Shown piece by piece: positions 7,629 through 15,446 of a stretch of 18,138 nt of DNA. The position numbers and the translations under genes were made by a program. The stretch comes from Flavobacteriales bacterium. Its GTDB lineage: Bacteria > Bacteroidota > Bacteroidia > Flavobacteriales_F > PHOS-HE28. How positions within the stretch are numbered: position 1 is the first letter of the stretch; each line of letters begins with the position of its first letter. The stretch spans positions 1 through 18,138 of the forward strand of contig JADKCV010000049.1 of the NCBI GenBank assembly GCA_016718655.1. The letters are read 5' to 3'. Below the pieces are notes generated by a model. That model saw nothing but the letters and a program-made list of their open reading frames with translations, searched no databases and was not told the DNA's origin.

Positions 7629-8387
7629 ATGCGCCAACACAAACTTGTCTCCCCCCTGTTCGCCGTCGTGATCATGCTCCCCCTGCTGACCTCCTGTGAC
7701 AAGGATGAGCCGTCATCCCCCACCCCGGCCCCATCCGTCCCTTCCACCCGGACCACGCTCCTGGTCGAACACCATGTCGATGGGTCCCCGCTGACCTTCA
7801 ACGCGATCCAATACACCAACGAAGCGGGCCACGAATACTCCGTCACCCGCTTGGAGTACTACATCAGTGGCATCAAGCTCATCACCGATGACTGCTGTGA
7901 TGTGGACCCGATGATCGTTGGTCCCCTCTATATCAACGCCACGCTTCCGAACAGCTTCGACCTGGGCACGCTGCCAGCGGCCACCTATACCAGCGTGGAA
8001 CTCTACCTCGGCCTTGCTCCGGAAATGAATGTGACCGGCGCACTTCCAGCGACCTTGGAGAACGTGAACATGGCATGGCCGGTACCCATGGGCGGTGGTT
8101 ACCACTTCATGAAATTCGAAGGCCACTTCCTGAACAATGGCACACCCACCGGTTACGCCATGCACTTGGGACGAAACGACAACCTGTCCCTGTGCACCGC
8201 CCCGACCGACTTCAGCCTGGATGGGACCGCGAACACCCTGGCCCTCCGTTTCAACCTGAACGAAGTGTTCCGCGACCCGCATACCTACGACCTGCCCACC
8301 GGCAGCATGTCCATGGGCAGCATGATGCTCATGGGTCTGTTGCGGGACAACTGTACCAATGCCTTCACCTTGCACCTTCGGCCATGA
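7629..8387 (+). CDS. MbnP-like copper-binding lipoprotein
   Basis: 252-aa predicted lipoprotein (lipobox TSC, Cys23) of the MbnP family, proteins that bind copper after a conserved Trp is oxidised to kynurenine by the partner haem enzyme MbnH. Family-like segments include LEYYISGIKL, the TYTSVELYLGLAPEMN region, AWPVPMGGGYHFMKFEGHF (149-167) and a late FNLNEVF stretch. Trp150, just before the GYHFMKFEG strand, is the best candidate for kynurenine conversion. The ATG at 7629 was chosen because a classic lipoprotein signal follows; the frame is open further upstream but that part lacks signal features and overlaps the promoter. The stop overlaps the start of the di-haem peroxidase gene by ATGA, exactly the expected partner. 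No methanobactin peptide gene is seen nearby, so the role is probably general copper binding at the outer membrane or periplasm. Confidence 0.85.
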   Translation: MRQHKLVSPLFAVVIMLPLLTSCDKDEPSSPTPAPSVPSTRTTLLVEHHVDGSPLTFNAIQYTNEAGHEYSVTRLEYYISGIKLITDDCCDVDPMIVGPLYINATLPNSFDLGTLPAATYTSVELYLGLAPEMNVTGALPATLENVNMAWPVPMGGGYHFMKFEGHFLNNGTPTGYAMHLGRNDNLSLCTAPTDFSLDGTANTLALRFNLNEVFRDPHTYDLPTGSMSMGSMMLMGLLRDNCTNAFTLHLRP

Positions 8388-9418
8388 ACGGACGCACGTT
8401 CCTGCTTGTCGTGAGCGCCCTGCTCGGAAGCCTGATGAGCAGCTGTCGTCGCGACTCCAAGGAAGCAGCCGCCCCCTGTGCGGCGGTCACTACGCCTTAC
8501 CAGCTGGACCATCCTTCGTACTTCCCGAAGCCACTGATACCGAACGACAACCCGCTCACCCGCGAAGGCGTGGCGCTCGGGAGGATGCTCTACTACGACA
8601 CGCTCCTGTCGCGCAATGGACCTTTCGAAGGTTTCGCCTGTGCCTCCTGCCACGACCAGGCCCGCTCCTTCACCGTGCCTACCAGTGGCACCAACGTGCT
8701 CCCCCACGTGAACCTGGCCTGGAGCACCCACTTCCTGTGGAACGGAAAGGTGAGCGGCACGCTGGAGGATGTGATGCGCTTCGAGGTGAACGACTTCTTC
8801 CAGGTGGACATCAACGTGCTCAAGGAACATCGCGACTATCCCAAGCGATTCCGTCAAGCCTTCGGCACCTGCGACCTGACCAGCGACCAGGTGGTCAAGG
8901 CCCTCGCCCAATGGTTCAGACGCATGTCATCCACCAACAACAAGTTCGACCGATACCTGACCGGCCAGACCAACCTGACCACCGCTGAACTACAGGGAGC
9001 CATGCTCTTTCTTTCCGAGGTGGGTGACTGCTTCCATTGCCATGCCACACCCCTGATGACCGATAATGCCTTCCACAACATCGGGCTGGAGACCTCCTTC
9101 ACCGGCTTCGATGTGGGGCGCTATGCCATCACCGGAGCGCCCATGGACATGGGCGCCTTCAAGACGCCGACCCTGCGGAACATTGCGCTCACTGCGCCCT
9201 ACATGCACGACGGACGGTTCCAGACCCTTGAGGAGGTGGTGGAATTCTACAATAGTGGTGTTCAACACAGTGCAAGCCTTGACCCCCTCATGACAAAACC
9301 GGGTACAGGCCTTCAATTGGGTCTATCACCTGAACAGCGATCGGACCTGGTAGCCTTCCTTCACACACTATCGGACGATACCTTCCTCACCGACCCTGAA
9401 CTGGCCAGCCCCTTCTGA
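8384..9418 (+). CDS. MbnH/MauG-like di-haem cytochrome c peroxidase family lipoprotein
   Basis: 344-aa predicted lipoprotein (Cys21 in MSSC) with two haem c sites, CASCH (86-90) and CFHCH (216-220), in the layout of bacterial di-haem peroxidases. Other family marks are GRMLYYDTLLSRNGPFEGFACASCH, FHNIGLE (230-236), GAFKTPTLRNIALTAPYMHDGRF (257-279) and LVAFLHTLSDD near the end. Members paired with MbnP (MbnH) use high-valent haem to convert a Trp of MbnP into kynurenine, rather than only removing peroxide. The gene starts within the stop of the MbnP-like gene (ATGA overlap), which strongly favours the MbnH-type role. A generic cytochrome c peroxidase is the alternative. The Crp/Fnr gene follows after 50 bases. 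Confidence 0.88.
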   Translation: MNGRTFLLVVSALLGSLMSSCRRDSKEAAAPCAAVTTPYQLDHPSYFPKPLIPNDNPLTREGVALGRMLYYDTLLSRNGPFEGFACASCHDQARSFTVPTSGTNVLPHVNLAWSTHFLWNGKVSGTLEDVMRFEVNDFFQVDINVLKEHRDYPKRFRQAFGTCDLTSDQVVKALAQWFRRMSSTNNKFDRYLTGQTNLTTAELQGAMLFLSEVGDCFHCHATPLMTDNAFHNIGLETSFTGFDVGRYAITGAPMDMGAFKTPTLRNIALTAPYMHDGRFQTLEEVVEFYNSGVQHSASLDPLMTKPGTGLQLGLSPEQRSDLVAFLHTLSDDTFLTDPELASPF

Positions 9419-9468
9419 ACCACAACACTTGGACCGATCCGTGAGCCGTATCATACTTTCGGTTCCCC

Positions 9469-10161
9469 ATGGAAGCCCACCCGAATGATCATCTGGTCCA
9501 TTTGGACAAACTACTGGCCACCTATTGCTCCCCCGAATGGCGTGAACTGTTGGCTGCGCAGAACATTCCCTTGAGCTATGCCAAGGGTGAGGCCATCTTC
9601 TCCACCGGGCAGAAGGCGGATCGCATGTACATGATCCATCAAGGCCGTGTGAAGGTGGTGGCCAACCATGCCAAAGACCGGGACCGCATCATCCGTTTGG
9701 CGGGGAACGGCGAAGCGCTCGGCCACCGTGGGATCGGAGATCAACCCGTGTATACGGCCAGCGCCATTGCACTGAGCGCTACCAGGATCAACGCCATACC
9801 CATGCCGCTCTTCCTGAGCACGTTGAAAGCGAACAACCTCTTCTGCTACCATTTCCTGCTCTTCTTTGCGGAGGAGCTCCGCGTGCTGGACCAACACCTG
9901 CGCGACCTGATGAGCATGGATGTACCCCGGCGCGTGGCCAGGGTGATCCTCCTGTGCCGCGATACGTTCGGCATGGACGCGCTGGACAACAGAAAATTAG
10001 CCTTCACCCTGCCCCGGCGGGACATCGCCAGCATGGCCGACACCACCTATGAATCGGTGGTCCGTACCCTCTCCTCCTTCCAGCAGGAGGGCCTGATCGA
10101 TCTGGTGGGCAAGGAGATCCGGCTACGCAAGCCGCGCCAATTGGAAGGGCTGGTCGGCTAA
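9469..10161 (+). CDS. Crp/Fnr-family transcriptional regulator
   Basis: 230-aa regulator: an N-terminal cyclic-nucleotide-binding-like beta roll (about 25-120, with GEAIFSTGQKADRMYMIHQGRVKV), a dimerisation helix (about 125-150) and a C-terminal winged helix-turn-helix (about 178-222). In the recognition helix (TTYESVVRTL) Glu195 and Arg199 match the Glu/Arg pair used by Crp and Fnr to read TGA half-sites. Only Cys20, Cys126 and Cys163 are present, so the N-terminal Cys cluster of E. coli Fnr is absent and oxygen sensing by a 4Fe-4S cluster is unlikely; haem, nitric oxide, redox or small-molecule sensing remain possible. It lies 50 bases after the MbnH-like gene and may be co-transcribed. TACTTTCG (9454-9461) is a weak -7-like element just before the ATG. 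It is the obvious local candidate to bind the ATGAT-N4-ATCAT boxes. Confidence 0.9.
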   Translation: MEAHPNDHLVHLDKLLATYCSPEWRELLAAQNIPLSYAKGEAIFSTGQKADRMYMIHQGRVKVVANHAKDRDRIIRLAGNGEALGHRGIGDQPVYTASAIALSATRINAIPMPLFLSTLKANNLFCYHFLLFFAEELRVLDQHLRDLMSMDVPRRVARVILLCRDTFGMDALDNRKLAFTLPRRDIASMADTTYESVVRTLSSFQQEGLIDLVGKEIRLRKPRQLEGLVG

Positions 10162-10200
10162 CGCGCACGGACATCCGCGGTCATCCTCACCGGGAGGCCG

Positions 10201-10216
10201 TGTGACCTTGGTCACC
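10201..10216. promoter_or_regulatory. Crp-like palindrome TGTGA-N6-TCACc
   Basis: TGTGACCTTGGTCACC contains the perfect inverted repeat GTGACC-TT-GGTCAC and matches the Crp consensus TGTGA-N6-TCACA except for the last base. It lies about 50 bases before the predicted transcription start of the efflux operon and 40 bases after the Crp/Fnr gene. It could be an activator site for the efflux operon. It is too short-looped to be a good terminator, but chance cannot be excluded. Confidence 0.4.
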
Positions 10217-10221
10217 AATAT

Positions 10222-10241
10222 GTAAGTGAACACTAACTTAC
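10222..10241. promoter_or_regulatory. Candidate TetR operator overlapping the efflux-operon promoter
   Basis: Arms GTAAGT (10222-10227) and ACTTAC (10236-10241) form a perfect inverted repeat with an 8-base spacer. The extended arms match at 7 of 8 positions. It overlaps the -7 element TAcTTTTG (10239-10246), the expected place for a repressor to block initiation. Length and composition resemble TetR-family operators, and a TetR gene is second in the operon. Autoregulation is inferred. Confidence 0.6.
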
Positions 10242-10246
10242 TTTTG
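10239..10246 (+). promoter_or_regulatory. -7 promoter element TAcTTTTG of the efflux operon
   Basis: A full match to the Bacteroidota TAnnTTTG -7 element, 20 bases before the ATG at 10266. A good -33 TTG at the usual 17-23 base distance is not seen; the nearest TTG (10208-10210) is 28 bases away, so upstream activation might be needed. Confidence 0.5.
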
Positions 10247-10265
10247 TGCCATCACCAACGACGAC

Positions 10266-10679
10266 ATGAACGGACAACGCAACATCGCCATCGGCTTCCT
10301 CACCATGGGGGCCTTCATGCTCTACGGCTTCCTGCTCATCTACCTGCGCGACTTCGCGCCCGACAAGCAGGCCTGGGTGGATAGCTACAGCGTGGGCAAG
10401 CACTTCGAGGCCCGGCTCGCGCACGTACACGGCAACCTCTTCGCCTTCCTCAACGTGGTGATGGGCTACCTGCTGCTTCACTTCGGTGAACGGCTGCGTT
10501 GGTCCGCCCTCACCTCCTGGATGGCACTGATCGGACTGCTGATGCCGCTCGGGATCCTCGCGGAGATCTACTTCGGAGCGCCTCCCGTGCTCGTCCTCAT
10601 CGGCGCGCTGGCCATGACGACCTCGGTCTTCCTGCTCGGCACCGCCTTCTTCAAACTCAAGCCTTCCCATGGACATTAA
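10266..10679 (+). CDS. Small four-helix membrane protein of unknown function
   Basis: 137-aa integral membrane protein with four hydrophobic segments near 8-28, 55-76, 82-101 and 105-126. I do not recognise the family. The second helix starts with RLAHVHGNLFAFLNVVMGYLLLHFG, with His53, His55 and a later His, so a metal or haem site is conceivable but unproven. The protein ends HGH. It is the first gene of the efflux operon, directly behind the -7 element and putative TetR operator, and its 3' end overlaps the TetR start by 11 bases. The context suggests a role in the same stress response as the efflux pump. Confidence 0.75.
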   Translation: MNGQRNIAIGFLTMGAFMLYGFLLIYLRDFAPDKQAWVDSYSVGKHFEARLAHVHGNLFAFLNVVMGYLLLHFGERLRWSALTSWMALIGLLMPLGILAEIYFGAPPVLVLIGALAMTTSVFLLGTAFFKLKPSHGH

Positions 10680-11250
10680 GCCCCGCCAACTGGAGATCAT
10701 CGAAGCCGCCGGACAGCTGGTGACGGAGGATGGCTTCGCGGCGCTCACCACGAAGCGCCTGGCCGAACGCATGCACTTCACCGAAGCGGCCCTTTACCGC
10801 CACTTCAAGAGCAAGGAGGAGATCCTGGTGACCATGCTGCATCACCTCGCATCGAACATCGACGAGCGCCTTGCCAGCGTGGCCGAAGCCCATCCGGAGC
10901 CTGTGGAGCGGGTACGTGCCATGTTCGACAGCCAGTTCACCTACTTCCAGAAGAACCCCCAATACCTCATGGCCATTTTCGCCTCAGGGCTCCTGGAGGC
11001 TTCGCACGGCATCGATGCCGGCATTGAACGCATCATGGTGGTGAAACGCCGCCATCTGCTCAACGCCATCAAGGACGGGCAACGGTCAGGTGCATTCACA
11101 TCGGACCACTCGGCCGAAACGCTCACCCACATCATCATGGGCACCTTCCGGCTGCACATGCTGCAATGGCGCATGAGCGGACGCTCCTTCGATGTGCGCA
11201 AAAAAGGCCGGACCATCATCGGTGCCGCCCTGGACCTCATCACCCGCTGA
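10669..11250 (+). CDS. TetR/AcrR-family transcriptional repressor
   Basis: 193-aa regulator with an N-terminal helix-turn-helix at about 8-55: RQLEIIEAAGQLVTEDGF, then LTTKRLAERMHFTEAALYRHFKSKEEIL, a textbook TetR DNA-binding domain. The remaining 140 residues are an all-helical ligand and dimer domain, with no recognisable specificity. The start at 10669 overlaps the previous gene by 11 bases, and the next gene begins 6 bases after the stop. Likely job: repress this efflux operon by binding the inverted repeat at 10222-10241 and release it when an efflux substrate binds. The ligand cannot be told from sequence. Confidence 0.92.
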   Translation: MDIKPRQLEIIEAAGQLVTEDGFAALTTKRLAERMHFTEAALYRHFKSKEEILVTMLHHLASNIDERLASVAEAHPEPVERVRAMFDSQFTYFQKNPQYLMAIFASGLLEASHGIDAGIERIMVVKRRHLLNAIKDGQRSGAFTSDHSAETLTHIIMGTFRLHMLQWRMSGRSFDVRKKGRTIIGAALDLITR

Positions 11251-11256
11251 ACCGCC

Positions 11257-12126
11257 ATGGAACCCCGGAAGCTTGCACGCATCATCCTCGGCCTGGCCAT
11301 CATCGCCTTCGGCGCGCTCACCCTGTTCCTGAGCACTTCCGTGCTGCTGGACCTCTTCGGGATCCGAGAACGCGAATCGCCGTACGTGCCCTCCGTGGTG
11401 GTGGCCAACCTGATCGCCTCGTTGCTCTACCTGCCCGCCGGTGCCGGCCTGCTGATGAAGGGCCGCTGGACAGCCGAGCTGCTCGCGACGGCCGTTGTGG
11501 TACTTATCGTGGGCGCGGTGCTCCTTGCCCTGCACATCGCAACTGGTGGCGAATACCGCACAGGAACCATCGGTGCGCTCACGTTCCGAACGCTGCTCAC
11601 TGCGGCCTTCTATCTCATTGCGCGATGGAGCTTGCGCGCGACCGATCATCCTGCAACACCCGAACCCATGAACCGCATCCTGCTTCCCCTTATCCTACTT
11701 GCCATCGCCTCGCTGCAAAGCAGCTGTAGTGAGCACACCCACGATGCAGCCGCCCATGACGACCATACAGCCGCCGCGCCCGACAGCACCCCGGCCACGG
11801 TCCACGACGCCCTGCCTTCCGTGAAACTCGACAACGGCCAGCGCTGGAAAGCCAACCCGGAGACCACCACCGGCATCGCCAACATGGTGGGCATACTCGA
11901 CACCTACGACCCTTCAAGCGGCGACCCCAAGGACCTGAAGGCCGCACTGGACGACGAGTTCAAGCTCATCTTCGAACGCTGCACCATGACCGGGGAGTCG
12001 CACGAGCAGCTCCACAACTACCTGATCCCCATCCATCATGCGCTGGCCGACCTCGACGGTATTCGCGAGGCGGACCGCGACACGATCGCTGCCCTGCTGG
12101 CACGCTATGCCGACTACTTCGAATAA
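11257..12126 (+). CDS. In-frame fusion: 4-TM membrane protein plus His-rich lipoprotein-like domain
   Basis: A 289-aa open frame that looks like two proteins joined. Residues 1-137 carry four hydrophobic helices (about 8-30, 46-66, 73-93, 104-125) of unknown family. From Met138 the sequence reads like a fresh lipoprotein: NRILLPLILLAIASLQSSC, then a His/Asp-rich stretch (HTHDAAAHDDH) that could bind metal, then a helical domain with LDNGQRWKANPETTTGIANM and HEQLHNYLIPIHHALADLD. I have the impression that lipoproteins with this helical domain occur near Bacteroidota metal or efflux genes, but no function is known to me. No stop codon separates the parts. Either the second part is translated from its own ATG at 11668, or the fusion is real with the old signal acting as a fifth helix. 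It lies 6 bases after tetR and 3 bases before the TolC-like gene. Confidence 0.75.
   Translation: MEPRKLARIILGLAIIAFGALTLFLSTSVLLDLFGIRERESPYVPSVVVANLIASLLYLPAGAGLLMKGRWTAELLATAVVVLIVGAVLLALHIATGGEYRTGTIGALTFRTLLTAAFYLIARWSLRATDHPATPEPMNRILLPLILLAIASLQSSCSEHTHDAAAHDDHTAAAPDSTPATVHDALPSVKLDNGQRWKANPETTTGIANMVGILDTYDPSSGDPKDLKAALDDEFKLIFERCTMTGESHEQLHNYLIPIHHALADLDGIREADRDTIAALLARYADYFE
11668..12126 (+). other. Probable internal start: lipoprotein with His-rich N-terminus
   Basis: In-frame ATG at 11668 would give a 152-aa protein with a complete lipoprotein signal (MNRILLPLILLAIASLQSSC, lipobox Cys20) and a mature His-rich start. This is the more natural protein end, so the locus may be two genes rather than one. 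Bacteroidota show weak Shine-Dalgarno use, so the absence of a clear ribosome site does not decide it. Confidence 0.5.
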
Positions 12127-12129
12127 GCC

Positions 12130-13452
12130 ATGAACAGCTTCGCACGCATCGCACTGATCGCTTCCCAGGGAGCGCTGCTCGGCACCTTGGTCACCACGGT
12201 GAACGCGCAGACGGTAAGCTTGGAGCACTGCATCACCCAGGCGCTGGGCCATGACCCCCGCGCCTTGGTGGCGGGTGTGGATGCGGAGATCGCCGGAGCG
12301 CGGATCGCCGAGGCGAAGAGCGCCCTGTTACCCAAGGTGCGAGGCACCGCCGACTGGCGCTACTACACCGACCTGCCCTTCCAACTGTTGCCAGCGTCCG
12401 TTTTCGGTGGACCCGCCGACTCCTATCGCGCACTCCAGTTCGGCACCCCACAGAACGTGGGCGCCAACGTACAGGCCCAGCTTCCGCTGGTGGACGCGGG
12501 GAGTTGGGAACGCATCCATGTGGCCCGTGAAGCGGAACAGGCGGCCCGGCTGATGGCCGATGGTACACGTGAGGACGTGGTGATGGACGTTTCCCTGGCC
12601 TACTACACCGCCCAGGTCCTTCAGATGAAGCTGGCCTTCCTGGACAGCAACGTCACGAACACCGGTTCACTGCTGGGCAATGTGCGCCTGATGCGCGAAC
12701 AGTCCATGGCCCGCAGCACCGACGTGGACCGCTTGCAGCTGCAGCTGGACCAACTGCTCACGCAGCGGGAACGGGTGCAGGGGCAACTGGACCAGACCTT
12801 GGATGTGCTCCGTCTGCACATGGGTCTGGGGGCCGACGTTCCCTTGGCCGTGGAGCCACCGGGTACGACGATCGAACCCGGCACGAACGCAGCACTTGCA
12901 ACTACGCGCCTGCGCGCCGCGGAACAGGGGCTGCGTGTGCAGGAAGCGGAGATCCGCCTGTTGAAACGATCCCGACTGCCCAGCTTGAACGGGCAGGGCC
13001 TTTACGGTACCACCGGCTTCGGCCCCATCGGTAGCGAGGAGCGCTTCGACTTCTACCCCATCGGCTTCATCGGCGCATCGCTCCAGGTGCCGCTCTTCAA
13101 CGGGACCACGGTGCAGCGCCGCATCGGCATCAAGGAACTGGAACGCGACAAGGCCGCGCTGCAACGCGATGCCCTGGCCGAACGCGACAGCCTGGACCTG
13201 CGCCGTACCGAGCGCGACGAGGCCCTGGCCCGCAGGACCCTGCAGGATGCCGGAACGCAATTGGGCCTTGCCGAACGCATCCGGAAGAACACCGACCTGC
13301 AACACCGCGAGGGTTTGGCCACCCTCAGCGATCTCATCCTGGCCGACCAAAGCCATCGGGACGCCCAGCAGCTCTACCTCGATGCCCTCGTGCAATTGCG
13401 CAGGGTGCAACTCGAACGCCGCCGCCTGCACGGAACCCTCATCCCCCGCTGA
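12130..13452 (+). CDS. TolC-family outer-membrane efflux protein
   Basis: 440-aa outer-membrane channel component of a tripartite efflux pump. It has a signal peptide (1-26, ending VNAQ) and two OEP-type halves built of long amphipathic helices: about 30-215 (LEHCITQALGHDPRALVAGVDAEIAGARIAEAKSALLPKV) and 250-435 (RLRAAEQGLRVQEAEIRLLKRSRLPSL). Strand segments such as NVGANVQAQLPLVDAGSW and FIGASLQVPLFNGTT are the membrane-barrel parts. Length is normal for Bacteroidota TolC homologues. It follows the lipoprotein-like gene by 3 bases and precedes the adaptor by 5, in the common order TolC, HlyD, RND. Confidence 0.92.
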   Translation: MNSFARIALIASQGALLGTLVTTVNAQTVSLEHCITQALGHDPRALVAGVDAEIAGARIAEAKSALLPKVRGTADWRYYTDLPFQLLPASVFGGPADSYRALQFGTPQNVGANVQAQLPLVDAGSWERIHVAREAEQAARLMADGTREDVVMDVSLAYYTAQVLQMKLAFLDSNVTNTGSLLGNVRLMREQSMARSTDVDRLQLQLDQLLTQRERVQGQLDQTLDVLRLHMGLGADVPLAVEPPGTTIEPGTNAALATTRLRAAEQGLRVQEAEIRLLKRSRLPSLNGQGLYGTTGFGPIGSEERFDFYPIGFIGASLQVPLFNGTTVQRRIGIKELERDKAALQRDALAERDSLDLRRTERDEALARRTLQDAGTQLGLAERIRKNTDLQHREGLATLSDLILADQSHRDAQQLYLDALVQLRRVQLERRRLHGTLIPR

Positions 13453-13457
13453 ATACC

Positions 13458-14498
13458 ATGAAACGCTGGATCCCCTGGATAGTGATCGCCGCCCTGCTGG
13501 TGATGACCGTTGTGAAGCTCGCACAGAACAAGCGCACCGTGGAGGAACGCATGTACCGCCATGACAAGAGCGCGCCGGTGCATGTGGGCGTGGATACCGT
13601 GCGCCTGCAGACCATGGCTTCCGGCCAGCGTTTCGGGGGCACGGTGTTGGCGCGCAACGAAGGCCGTGTGATGGCCGAAGTGCCGGGCCGCGTGGTGAGC
13701 GTGGACGTCAGCGAGGGGCAGTGGGTGGAGCGCGGTGCCGTGATCGCCCGGTTGGACGGCGAGCTGCTGCGCCTGCAACAGGAGGCCGCCCGCATAACGG
13801 TGCAAGGGCTGGAGAAGGATGAGGCACGCTATCGGATACTGGCACAGGCGGATGCCGTGCAAGGCGTTCAACTGGAAAAGACCGAACAGGCCCTGGAAGC
13901 GGCACGCGTCCAACTGGCCAACATGAACGAGCAGTTGCGCCGCACCACGATCAGCGCACCGTTCAGCGGACAGGTGATGCAGTTGCTGGTGGAAGTGGGC
14001 TCCGTGGTGGGGCCATCGGCACCCGTGGCGCAGCTGAGCGACCACCGCGAATTGGAAGTGCTTCTGCAGGTCTCCGAACAGGAGGTGGACCTCTTCCGCG
14101 AGGGTGCTCCCGCACGTGTATCCATGGCGCGCATGTCGCAGCCCATCCAGGGGACCATCACCCATGTGGGTCGCCGTGGCGACACGGCCAACCGCTTCAC
14201 CGTGCGCATCGACCTGCCCGGAGCGACCGAACTGCGTGCCGGACTGCCGGCCTCTGTGCAGCTGCCCGGTGCGCAGCAGGAAGGCCTTCCCACCATTCCC
14301 ACACGGGCCCTCGTGGGTTCCACCGTGACGCCGGAGGTCTACCTGGTGCGCAATGGAAAGGCCCACCGCAAGGCCATCACCACGGTATCCAGTGGCGACG
14401 GGATGGTGACCGTTTCCACCGGCCTGAAAGCCGGGGATGTGGTGATCACCAGCGGCTTCATCAGCATCACGGATGGATCGGCCGTCACGATACAGTGA
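13458..14498 (+). CDS. RND/HlyD-family periplasmic adaptor (membrane fusion protein)
   Basis: 346-aa periplasmic adaptor linking the RND pump to the TolC-like channel. An N-terminal hydrophobic helix (about 3-21) anchors or exports it. Then come a first lipoyl half (GGTVLARNEGRVMAEVPGRVVSVDVSEGQWVERGAVIARLD, about 55-97), an alpha hairpin (about 98-160), the second lipoyl half (TTISAPFSGQVMQLLVEVGSVVG), a beta-barrel domain (LEVLLQVSEQEVDLFREGAPARV) and a membrane-proximal domain ending near GSAVTIQ. It is a complete MFP layout of ordinary length. The pump gene starts 27 bases later. Confidence 0.92.
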   Translation: MKRWIPWIVIAALLVMTVVKLAQNKRTVEERMYRHDKSAPVHVGVDTVRLQTMASGQRFGGTVLARNEGRVMAEVPGRVVSVDVSEGQWVERGAVIARLDGELLRLQQEAARITVQGLEKDEARYRILAQADAVQGVQLEKTEQALEAARVQLANMNEQLRRTTISAPFSGQVMQLLVEVGSVVGPSAPVAQLSDHRELEVLLQVSEQEVDLFREGAPARVSMARMSQPIQGTITHVGRRGDTANRFTVRIDLPGATELRAGLPASVQLPGAQQEGLPTIPTRALVGSTVTPEVYLVRNGKAHRKAITTVSSGDGMVTVSTGLKAGDVVITSGFISITDGSAVTIQ

Positions 14499-14525
14499 TC
14501 CGCGACCATCGAAGAACCCATCGCC

Positions 14526-15440
14526 ATGAACCTCACCCGCATCGCCATTGAGCGGCCATCGCTCATCATCGTCATCTTCGGTGTGCTGTTGCTGGGCGGC
14601 ATCGTGGCCTACCGAGGCCTGGGCGTGGAGCTCATGCCCGACTTCAACCAGCCGGTGATCACCGTGCGCACCCTTTACCCCGGTGCGGCGCCGGAGGAGG
14701 TGGCCACCAGCGTGACCCGTCCCGTGGAGGATGCCCTCAGCGCGCTGGAGCACGTGGATTACATCAGCAGCCGATCGTTGGCCAATGCCTCCATCGTCAT
14801 CGTCAACTTCAAGTATGGCGCCGACCTGGACCTGGCCATGCAGGATGCGCAGCGCCGCATCGACAACATCCGGCAGGAACTGCCCGAAGGGCTTCAGGCC
14901 CCCGTGATGACGAAGGTCTCCCCCAACGACCTGCCCATCATGAGCGTGAGCGCCCAGAGCGGACAGGCGGCACCGGCCTTCCGCCAGCACATGGAGGACG
15001 ATCTGCTCCCCCGCATCCAGCAATTGAAGGGTGTGGCGGAGATCACCCTGCTGGGTGGCGAGCAGCGTGAAGTGCTGGTGAAGGTGGACCAGGAACGACT
15101 GCTGAACCACAGTATCGCCTTGCCACAGGTAACCGAGGCCATTCTGCGTGCAGGCCGCGAAGTGCCGGCCGGCACCGTGCGCACGGAAGGCGACCAACTG
15201 AGCGTGAAGCTCGCCGGCAAGCTCACCACCGTGCAGGACATCGAGGACGTGGTGGTGGCCATGCCCATGCCCGGCAGCGTGGTGCGCGTGAAGGATGGCC
15301 ACCGTGGTGGACGGCATCGCGGACGCCACCTCGGTGAACCGCTACAACGGGCGGGAGGGGATCGGCCTGCTGATCAAGAAACAGGGCGATGCCAACGCCG
15401 TGGACATGAGCCGTGCCGTGCGGACCAGCTGACCGCCATA
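14526..15440 (+). pseudogene. HAE-1-type RND efflux permease, 5' fragment, frameshifted and truncated
   Basis: N-terminal third of an inner-membrane RND pump (family length about 1040 aa). The first helix (RIAIERPSLIIVIFGVLLLGG) and porter-domain text (VELMPDFNQPVITVRTLYPGAAPEEV, EDALSALEHVDYISS, ANASIVIVNFKYGADLDLAMQDAQRRIDNIRQELPEG) are typical of HAE-1 drug exporters. The frame is intact to Asp257 (15296). It then jumps near 15297, where ATVVDGIADATSVNRYNGREGIGLL continues in another frame to a TGA at 15430-15432. QLTAI in a third frame (15426-15440) suggests another one-base slip. Homology then stops within about ten bases of the nrdJ stop codon on the other strand. Truncation by rearrangement or a misassembled join are both possible. 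Confidence 0.85.
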
Positions 15441-15446
15441 CGAGAC

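Noticed and set aside
7493..7846. Upstream extension of the lysyl-oxidase-like frame on the minus strand
   Set aside because: It runs through the promoter and the 5' part of the MbnP-like gene and lacks signal features; the signal peptide starts at 7492.
13374..15329. 651-aa minus-strand open frame under the TolC, HlyD and RND genes
   Set aside because: It spans three clear plus-strand genes, is His-rich and has no recognisable domain; antisense shadow.
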